Assembly: GCF_001540865.1 (NCBI RefSeq)
Contig: NC_033626.1
Coordinates: 13,608,065 to 13,672,064, forward strand
From: Ananas comosus
Taxonomy: Eukaryota; Streptophyta; Magnoliopsida; Poales; Bromeliaceae
Length of the DNA stretch: 64,000 nt
Direction: 5' to 3'
The notes below the pieces were generated by a model. It worked only from the letters and a program-made list of their open reading frames with translations, had not been told where the DNA came from and did no database searches. Positions 57,428 through 64,000 of this stretch are shown one piece after another. The position numbers and the translations under genes were made by a program. Positions within the stretch are counted from its first letter, which is position 1; each line of letters begins with the position of its first letter.

Positions 57428-58741
57428 AAAATTTCTCAGATACCCTTCTAAAAAATATAACTCTAAAAATGTCATAAAATACCCCATATAAAAATGACAA
57501 ATATCATGTATACCCTCCTAAATTTAAAACCTTTTCAAAAATAAACCTACCATTTAGTGCCCATCCAAATGAAAGTTAATAATATTTTAAATTCCAACTT
57601 TACCCGTCTTATATTTTAATGGTCAATTACTTACTTTATTCATAAACCCCTGTTTATTTGAAATTTAACGTAAACTCTATCATAGACTAAAGATTTAGTA
57701 AAAATTGATATGATTTAGTTTAGAAAAATTATTCATTCAATTGAAATAAATATTTCTATTTCAACATAAATTGTAGTTAAATTAAATTTTATTTTTGCTT
57801 CATTGTTAAAATAAGAAGATAATTCATTTTAGCTGGGGCTACACTTTCTTTTTACTTACCAACGATTAAAAATAATAAAAAATTTTAATTTGACTACTTA
57901 AAATATGAGAAAGTTTGTGGTTGTGAAATACACATTATAACTGGAGAGCAATACATTAGTATGAAAATTCGAGCCCCAGATAAAAAATTATGTTTATTTA
58001 TGAAAAGGACTTACTAATTTTTATAATCAATGGACATTTATATGAACAATAATAGTTTTGAATAAACCAAATTGAAACGATGAAATTTTTAATTAATAAA
58101 AATTTCCAAAGTAAGTAATTATTTCATCAAATTTTAATACCTTTAACTAATTTTCATTTGAAAATACCAAATTCATTTAATAGCTAATTAACTGATTAAC
58201 TTGAGGTAAAAATATTTGAAATTCAAAATAAACAAAATAATTGAATGGATAAATTTAAAAAAAGAAATGGGTTAGCAAACATTATTACCCCTCACCAATT
58301 CAATATTTTTAGCGGATAAATAGAAATTTTATTCTTAACCTTATCAATATACATATAATGATTAACTAGATTAAAAACGGATCCCAAACTAATGATAGCT
58401 ATATGTTGGAGTTTGTTTTTAAAACAAATTAAATATTCATAGGGTTAATTTTAGATATTTTCAAATTGTTAGGGACAATTTATTAATATTATTAAACTTG
58501 TCAAGAGTATGAATGAAATTGATCCCCCTAAAGAAATAAGTGGAACAAAGGGCTAAAATGGTAATTGTATATTTTAAAGCAAAAGCAAAAAAATGATTGA
58601 GTAACGGAAGTCAGCAAAATAGTAACCGGAAGGCGCATTTATGAAAGAAATATTGTATTTAGAGGCGTATTTTATGAAAATTTAAAAATTGAAGAGGTAT
58701 TTATGATATTTCCATAGTTTTGTGAGGCGTAAATGAAATTA
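57428..58741. mobile_element. Second copy of the ~1.28 kb terminal-inverted-repeat element
   Basis: It aligns in the same orientation with 16,641-17,920 throughout, for example 'catgtataccctcctaaattt', 'ggtcaattacttactttat' and 'gaaatattgtatttagagg'. The copies differ by very many one- or two-base insertions/deletions. It is set directly against a (TA)n tract on the left (57,405-57,421). Confidence 0.75.
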
Positions 58742-58778
58742 ACTCCATAGAGAGAAGCAGAGATGAGAGAGCAGAGAG

Positions 58779-59028
58779 AGTTGAGCTACAAATTCTTTCA
58801 AAAGTATAAAGAGTGGTTGTTTTGAGTTTTTAAGCCATGGATTGTATGAAGAGATATAGGGTTGAGATGATTGGTAATAGTGGTGAGTGAGATGATGTGA
58901 TAGGTGTGTGGTAGGTGAATGTGTTTTGACTTTTCAAAGACTATTAAATAATAAGGAGTAGCATCCAAGAGCCTAAAAGCTTTAGGAACACCAAAGAGTT
59001 GTTTACTATCGAGAGTATTCTAGCTCAA

Positions 59029-59030
<2 letters not shown>
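58779..59030. mobile_element. MITE with GAGTTGAGCTA terminal inverted repeat
   Basis: The left end GAGTTGAGCTACAAATTCTTTC and the inverted right end GAGTTGAGCTAGAATACTCTC are inverted copies. The interior 'agggttgagatgattgg' and 'gccatggattgtatg' resembles the MITE group at 18.4-19.1 kb. A (TA)n tract (59,032-59,067) follows at once on the right. Confidence 0.75.

Positions 59031-59031
<1 letters not shown>

Positions 59032-59067
<36 letters not shown>
59032..59067. repeat. (TA)n microsatellite
   Basis: About 18 TA units followed by TATG repeats. Confidence 0.95.
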
Positions 59068-59079
<12 letters not shown>

Positions 59080-59798
59080 GTTGGCGCGCGCGTCTTTTTT
59101 TAATTTATGTAGCACTTTCGAGAAGAGTTCGTCTGGTGAGACAGTTTCAAATCTAGTAGTTTACAACTTGAAATTACCGCCAATCTCTTATTACAGCTTT
59201 TTAGACTTGATAAAATGGCTAAGATGTAGATAAAATTACTTTTAATACCGATATATATATATATTAATTTAATTATTTATTTTGTCAAAAGCAGAAGTAG
59301 AAGTAGAAGTTGAAGTTGAACCAAAATAGATAGCTGACGTAAACTGTGCCATTGGCCCAAAACAGCAGAGCTATATTGGCATTTGGTTGGGTTTGAATTG
59401 AATTCAGGTTAATTAGATTTAATCGATCTTGGTCCCCTCCACACTGATTTTGCAGATGCAATTTATTCATCGCGTCACAATTGTATATTACTTTCCCAAT
59501 TGAATAATAATATCTAACCCCTATTCCGAACATAAGTACAATTCCCATGTGATTAGTGGTACATGACACATGTGATGATTCATCCTCTCAAACTTACAAC
59601 TCGCAAATGGGAAAGCTCACCCACCACCAGCACCTTCCCGACCGTTGGAAACCCTCGTTTTCAAACCGTACACCCCACCCCCCCCAATCCGACCGTTGGA
59701 ACCCAAAATTCCAAACTCTCCGGCCCCAGTCCCTCCTTTCCCCATTAAAAAAAAAATTGCACAACACTCTTATCCTTTCCCACTGGAGAATCCTGTCC

Positions 59799-59840
<42 letters not shown>

Positions 59841-59969
59841 GTTCACACTTGAGCTTCTCCATGAAACCCACTACTAAGTACTCCTTTCTCTATTTTGGCC
59901 CCATCCATTCCCCTCCCATTTGTACCTCTCTCGTGCAAAAAGAAGCCACATCTCTTACTAAGCTCTTTA
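59068..59969. other. 5' flank of the lectin receptor kinase gene
   Basis: Promoter and 5' UTR, with a (CT)n run at 59,802-59,838 about 130 bp before the chosen start, a common leader feature in plant genes. Confidence 0.5.
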
Positions 59970-62018
59970 ATGGCCTCTCATCACATACAAGCTCTGCTCT
60001 TCTCCCTATTCCTTCTCCCCTCTCTACTTCTATCTGCACCAATCTCAGCCAAAAACATAAGCTTTGACTCCGCCTCCTTCTCCTTCTCCAACCTCACCCT
60101 CCTCGGCGACTCCTACCTCCGAAACGGCGCCATCGGCCTCACCCGCGAAACCGACGTCCCCTCCTCGAGCTCCGGCACCGTCGTATGCAATCTCCCGGTC
60201 CAATTCTACGACCCATCGACGAACACCTCCGCCTCTTTCTCCACCAAATTCTCTTTCTCAATCACGAACCCGAATCCTCAGTCCCAAGGGGATGGCCTCA
60301 CATTCTTCATCTCGCCCAGTAATGAGACTCTCGGCAGCACGGGCGGCTATCTCGGCCTTTTCAACGCAACTGCGCCGGCGAAAAACGGCTCGATCATCGG
60401 GTTCGAGTTCGACACCCGGTTGGACGAAGAATTCGGTGACCCAAATGATAATCATGTGGGATTGGATATCAATTCTCCCAACTCGTCGAAGGCGGTGGAT
60501 GCCGGTTCTTATGGGATCGAGCTCAAGAGTGGCAACACAACCACCGCTTGGATCGATTACTATGACGGTGACAATCAGCTTGAGATTCGGTTGTCGTACT
60601 CGGCCGTCAAGCCCGAAAAGCCGGTCTTGTCCTTGCGAGTCGATCTCTCCGAGCACTTTGAGGAGACCATGTATGTTGGTTTTTCGGCTTCGACGGAGGG
60701 AAGCACGGAGCTCCACACCATTAAAGATTGGAGCTTTCGCACATTTGGGCTCCCTTCTCTCAATCCCTCCTCAATCAATCCATCTCCCGACGGGCGCGGC
60801 AACACGTCGAGCATCATCCCCGCGATGCCCGCCACTAGCCCTCGTAGCAGCTTTCGGAGGAAGCTCGGCTTTGCGCTAGGAATCATGGGCCCTGTAGCTC
60901 TTTGCATTGCTTTTGTTCTGTTTGTTTGGGTCTCAATCAAAAAGTATATGGAGTACAAAGCAAACAAACAGGGTTTAGCAACAGAGTTTCTGAAAGGGCC
61001 AAGGAAGTTCAGTTACAGGGAGATGAGCACTTCCACAAGAGGTTTTCACACAAGCAGAATAATTGGGAATGGGGCTTTTGGGACGGTGTACAAAGCAATA
61101 ATACCAGGATCGAGGATCGCATTCGCGGTGAAACGGTCGAAGCAGGCTCACCAAAGCAAGAAGGAATTCATATCCGAGCTATCCATAATTGCTTGCCTGA
61201 GGCACAAAAACCTGGTTCAGCTCGAAGGTTGGTGCGACGAAAAGGGCGAACTGCTGCTCGTGTACGAGTTCATGCCGAACGGGAGCCTCGACAAGCTTCT
61301 GTACCGTGAACCGAACTCGTGCGGTTCGAGCCCGACGATACTACAATGGCCCGACAGATACAACGTAGCGGTCGGGATCGCCTCTGTTCTATCGTACTTG
61401 CACCAAGAATGCGAGCAGCAGGTGATACACAGAGATGTTAAAACAAGCAACATATTGTTGGATTCCAACTTCAATCCAAGGTTAGGGGATTTCGGCTTGG
61501 CTCGGCTTACGGACCACAACAAAAGCCCTGTTTCTACTCTAACTGCTGGGACTATGGGTTATCTAGCTCCGGAGTATTTGCAATATGGAAAAGCCACTGA
61601 AAAAACTGATGTTTTTAGCTACGGAGTGGTGGTGTTGGAAATTTGCTGCGGGAGGAGGCCAATTTTTGACAGAGAAAACGAAAGGGCGAAGAAGATGGTC
61701 AACTTGGTCGACTGGGTTTGGGGATTGTATTCAGAGGATAGGCTCATTGAAGCAGCCGATGCAAGATTGAATATTGGAGAGTTTGAGAGGGAGGAGATGG
61801 AGAGGCTTCTGCTTGTGGGCTTGAGCTGCGCGAACCCGAACTGCGCAGAGAGGCCGACGATGAGGAGGGTTCTGCAGGTGCTCAACCGCGAGGCGGAGCC
61901 GGTCGCGGTGCCGAGGAAGAAGCCGCTGCTCGTGTTCGCGTCGAGCACGTCGTTCAGCATGCGGGAGATCGTCGCGGATTGCGAGCAGAGCATGAAGTCA
62001 CAAGAGATTGGTTGTTAG
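59970..62018 (+). CDS. LECRKS7: L-type lectin-domain receptor kinase, S.7 class
   Basis: Intronless plasma-membrane receptor kinase of 682 residues. The signal peptide is ~1-27 (MASHHIQALLFSLFLLPSLLL). The legume-lectin domain spans ~29-262 (ISFDSASFSFSNLTLLGDSY, GDGLTFFISP, IIGFEFDTRLDEEFGDPNDNHVG). A transmembrane helix lies near ~301-325 and the kinase domain at ~347-640. Kinase motifs are intact: GNGAFGTVYK, AVKRS (Lys), HRDVKTSN, GDFGLARL and LAPEYLQYG. The blocks CLRHKNLVQLEGWCDEKGEL and FMPNGSLDKLLY match LecRK-S.7 best. The rice S.7 gene is reported to act in pollen development, so a reproductive role is possible but unproven here. I chose the ATG at 59,970 because it starts directly with a signal peptide; an in-frame ATG 25 codons upstream (59,895) would put a charged stretch before it. 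Confidence 0.95.
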   Translation: MASHHIQALLFSLFLLPSLLLSAPISAKNISFDSASFSFSNLTLLGDSYLRNGAIGLTRETDVPSSSSGTVVCNLPVQFYDPSTNTSASFSTKFSFSITNPNPQSQGDGLTFFISPSNETLGSTGGYLGLFNATAPAKNGSIIGFEFDTRLDEEFGDPNDNHVGLDINSPNSSKAVDAGSYGIELKSGNTTTAWIDYYDGDNQLEIRLSYSAVKPEKPVLSLRVDLSEHFEETMYVGFSASTEGSTELHTIKDWSFRTFGLPSLNPSSINPSPDGRGNTSSIIPAMPATSPRSSFRRKLGFALGIMGPVALCIAFVLFVWVSIKKYMEYKANKQGLATEFLKGPRKFSYREMSTSTRGFHTSRIIGNGAFGTVYKAIIPGSRIAFAVKRSKQAHQSKKEFISELSIIACLRHKNLVQLEGWCDEKGELLLVYEFMPNGSLDKLLYREPNSCGSSPTILQWPDRYNVAVGIASVLSYLHQECEQQVIHRDVKTSNILLDSNFNPRLGDFGLARLTDHNKSPVSTLTAGTMGYLAPEYLQYGKATEKTDVFSYGVVVLEICCGRRPIFDRENERAKKMVNLVDWVWGLYSEDRLIEAADARLNIGEFEREEMERLLLVGLSCANPNCAERPTMRRVLQVLNREAEPVAVPRKKPLLVFASSTSFSMREIVADCEQSMKSQEIGC

Positions 62019-62892
62019 CAATTTAATTGTAATAATCTGTAGTAGTTAGTAAGGAAATGCAGCAATCAATTGTTTGTTCTTTGAAGTTGGTTTTTGTTCT
62101 TTTTATTTTGTTCTTATTCAATTTGGTAGATCTCTTTATATTTGTGAGAATTGTGGTGGTAGTGTGATTGTATTACTCAAGTAACCAATAAAGTAATGTA
62201 ACATACTAGAATTTTCTTCTTCTTTTTTTTTTTTGAGTATTATGAAGCATGTTGTATAATTACTGTGCCATTCTTTGCGATCTAAAACTTTATATTTGAA
62301 ATTTGTTAAATCATATAAAACAACCGTTACCACTATTTTCAATATTTATATTCAATAAAATTATTTTTTTATCGAAACAAAATATGTCTCATGAAGAAGC
62401 AGAAATTGAGCTCAAGCAAAATATGTCTCATAAAGAAGCAAAAATTGAGCTTAATGCATGATTGTTGTCTAGCTCGAATGCAAGATGTTCTAATAAAAAA
62501 TTTTAATGAAAAAAATTATTTATTTGCCGTATAAATAAATAACCAATCAAAAGCTCTTTTCCCTTAGCGTGGGTATCCAAAGCGGGTTCGGTTTTGCTTT
62601 GACTCGTTCAACGCCTACGATCGACTTAGTCAAACCCACTAACCCGTCAAACAGTAGAGGAACCTATGAAGCGGCGCCACGTGGCAGCACATCACTGTCC
62701 CATCCCTCACGTATTGCACCCCACTAAGCCTAATCCAACGGACGCGATGAGCTCTTAACTACCACATCACTCTGTAACTTCCCTCCATGCCACTATTTAA
62801 AACACCCCCACCCCCACCACTCCCCCCACACAAGAGCCCTTAATATTAGCACTGAGCATTGAGCTTAGTACTCTATTCGAGTTCCCTCAACA
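62019..62892. promoter_or_regulatory. Spacer and ENODL promoter
   Basis: LecRK 3' UTR to about 62,220, then a 'caaaatatgtctcat(g/a)aagaagca' unit repeated twice (~62,379 and 62,419). Near the next gene, a CACGTG G-box (62,678-62,683) and a TATTTAAAA box (62,794-62,802, ~91 bp before the ATG) suggest the core promoter. Confidence 0.55.
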
Positions 62893-63635
62893 ATGGCTTC
62901 TCCCTTAACTACTCACTCTCTCACACACCTCTTCTTCTACCTCGCAACTTACCTTCTTCTCACGTCCGTGGCATTTGGTCACGAGTTCCGCGTCGGTGGC
63001 CCTCGCGGTTGGACCGAACCCATCGGCGACGAGTTCGAGTCCTACAACCACTGGGCCACGAGGAACCGGTTTCACATCGGAGATTACTTGTGTAAGCGCG
63101 CACTTCGTCTTAACTTAAAAAGACTACAATACTGAGTAAGGAAGCAGATCTATTTACTTAATTCTTTTGATTATTGTTTTTTTTTTTGTTTTTTTCCAAC
63201 ATTCTAGATTTCAAGTACGAGAATGATTCGGTGCTCGTGGTGACCCACGACGAGTACAAGGAGTGCAACACGACGAATCCGATCGCGAAATTCACCGATG
63301 GCGACACCAAGTTCCGGTTCGACCGCTACGGGTTCTTCTACTTCATCAGCGGCGAGCCGAGCCACTGCTGGGCCGGGCAAAGGTTGATTGTTCGAGTGAT
63401 GGTGCATCCGGAGACCGTGAGCCCCGGGCCTGCGCCTTTTCTAGCCCCTCCTCCTAGTCGTGGCCATGATACAGGTCCAAGCTCGGGTTCAAATCCAGGT
63501 TCAGGTTCAGGTTCGGGTTCGAGTTCGAGCCCGTCGGGTCAACCAGGATACAGTGGGGCAGTTAAGTTCAATGGTGGTTATTGGCTCATGACAGGCCTTG
63601 TGGGGGGCTTATCCATGTTGTTGTTTGCTAGCTAG
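62893..63635 (+). CDS. Early nodulin-like protein (phytocyanin without copper site)
   Basis: GPI-anchored cell-surface protein of 208 residues from two exons, 62,893-63,091 and 63,208-63,635 (116 bp GT/AG intron; a split Tyr codon restores frame, giving DYLYFKY). The intron position is usual for the family. The signal peptide is ~1-29. The plastocyanin-like domain (~30-130) has HEFRVGGPRGWTEP, YNHWATRNRFHIGDYL, the disulphide cysteines in KECNT and SHCWAGQ, and FYFISGEP, where Ser replaces the copper-ligand Cys. As in other ENODLs it therefore probably cannot bind type 1 copper. Then comes a Pro/Ser/Gly-rich arabinogalactan-type segment (SPGPAPFLAPPPS, then GSGSGSG) and a hydrophobic C-terminus (YWLMTGLVGGLSMLLFAS) for the GPI anchor. 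Family roles are in cell-wall organisation and reproduction. Confidence 0.94.
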
Positions 63636-64000
63636 TTAGCTGTTTTATTTGGTCGTTAGGTGTGTTCAGGAATATTAGACATAGGGTATTAATGTATGGT
63701 CTATTTAATTTGTTGCTAAATTTTTAATTTTGATTTGAATGTATTGTTGGTAGTGAGACTTGTTGCTTTTTTAGTGTGAAGGAGTATGCTGATCATCTTT
63801 TTTTTCTTGGATTTAAGACAAGTCAGAAACAATTGTTTGTTGCATTAATACTGTTCTTTTAGAGCTACACAATTTTGTAGTGATCTGAAACAAAATTCAT
63901 GAAATATTTACAAAATTTACTTTCAAGTCGTCAGATAACAATCTATGTTTTTATATTTTACATTTAACGATATCTACTTGACAACTCCATGAGAAAGTCG
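63636..64000. other. 3' flank of ENODL
   Basis: AT-rich 3' UTR and spacer to the window end; nothing else is seen. Confidence 0.5.

Noticed and set aside
59895..59969. Upstream in-frame ATG for the lectin receptor kinase
   Set aside because: It would place a charged KKK stretch before an otherwise perfect signal peptide starting at 59,970.
1..64000. Ribosomal RNA, tRNA or organellar insertions
   Set aside because: No rRNA-like blocks, complete tRNA cloverleafs or organelle genes were recognised on reading both strands.

Overview
This is nuclear DNA from a flowering plant. The genes have plant-type spliced structures and include plant-only families: oligopeptide transporter (OPT), fasciclin-like arabinogalactan protein, L-type lectin receptor kinase, early nodulin-like protein, MPB2C and LEC1-type NF-YB. 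Several exons are strongly GC-rich (the FLA and LEC1 genes are packed with C/G third positions) beside very AT-rich intergenic DNA. That pattern, together with protein matches closest to the rice-type sequences I know, suggests a monocot, probably a commelinid. I cannot name the species. There is no sign of bacterial, organellar or viral genes.

Layout. 1-15,300 is a gene-poor repeat landscape. It holds two copies of a ~1.35 kb dispersed repeat, a ~1 kb direct duplication flanking an assembly gap (25 Ns at 6539), a long inverted repeat, hAT-like MITEs, tRNA-derived SINEs, a LINE remnant and a broken TIC20-like gene. 15,345-25,343 (-) is a ~10 kb OPT gene; its introns are swollen by a cluster of MITEs that border (TA)n tracts and by a 1.28 kb terminal-inverted-repeat element. 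25,344-29,900 carries a local duplication, a SINE and a 5'-truncated LINE. 29,914-33,143 (-) is a seven-exon GDP-fucose O-fucosyltransferase-family gene with a TRIM retrotransposon inserted beside its first splice donor.

33,144-37,022 is intergenic with one well-preserved SINE. The right part is gene-rich: MPB2C (37,023-39,865, +), a one-domain FLA (42,349-43,104, +), the sirtuin SRT1 (44,935-51,315, +, 14 exons), a decayed LEC1-type NF-YB fragment (about 52,111-52,311, -), an intact LEC1 gene (54,736-56,861, +), LecRK-S.7 (59,970-62,018, +) and an early nodulin-like phytocyanin (62,893-63,635, +).

The genes do not form an operon-like unit; this is an ordinary plant neighbourhood of unrelated genes. 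Thematically, SRT1 (chromatin deacetylase) and LEC1 (embryo master regulator) are nuclear regulators. FLA, ENODL, LecRK and OPT act at the plasma membrane or cell surface. MPB2C is a microtubule/plasmodesmal-trafficking factor and the O-fucosyltransferase is a Golgi-type membrane enzyme. The most informative features are the transposon insertions with readable target-site duplications (one with a paralogous empty site inside the window), the TRIM next to a splice donor, the LEC1-type relic that lost the defining LEC1 residue, and the single-domain FLA. Exon borders were derived by hand from GT/AG sites with reading-frame continuity and family similarity.
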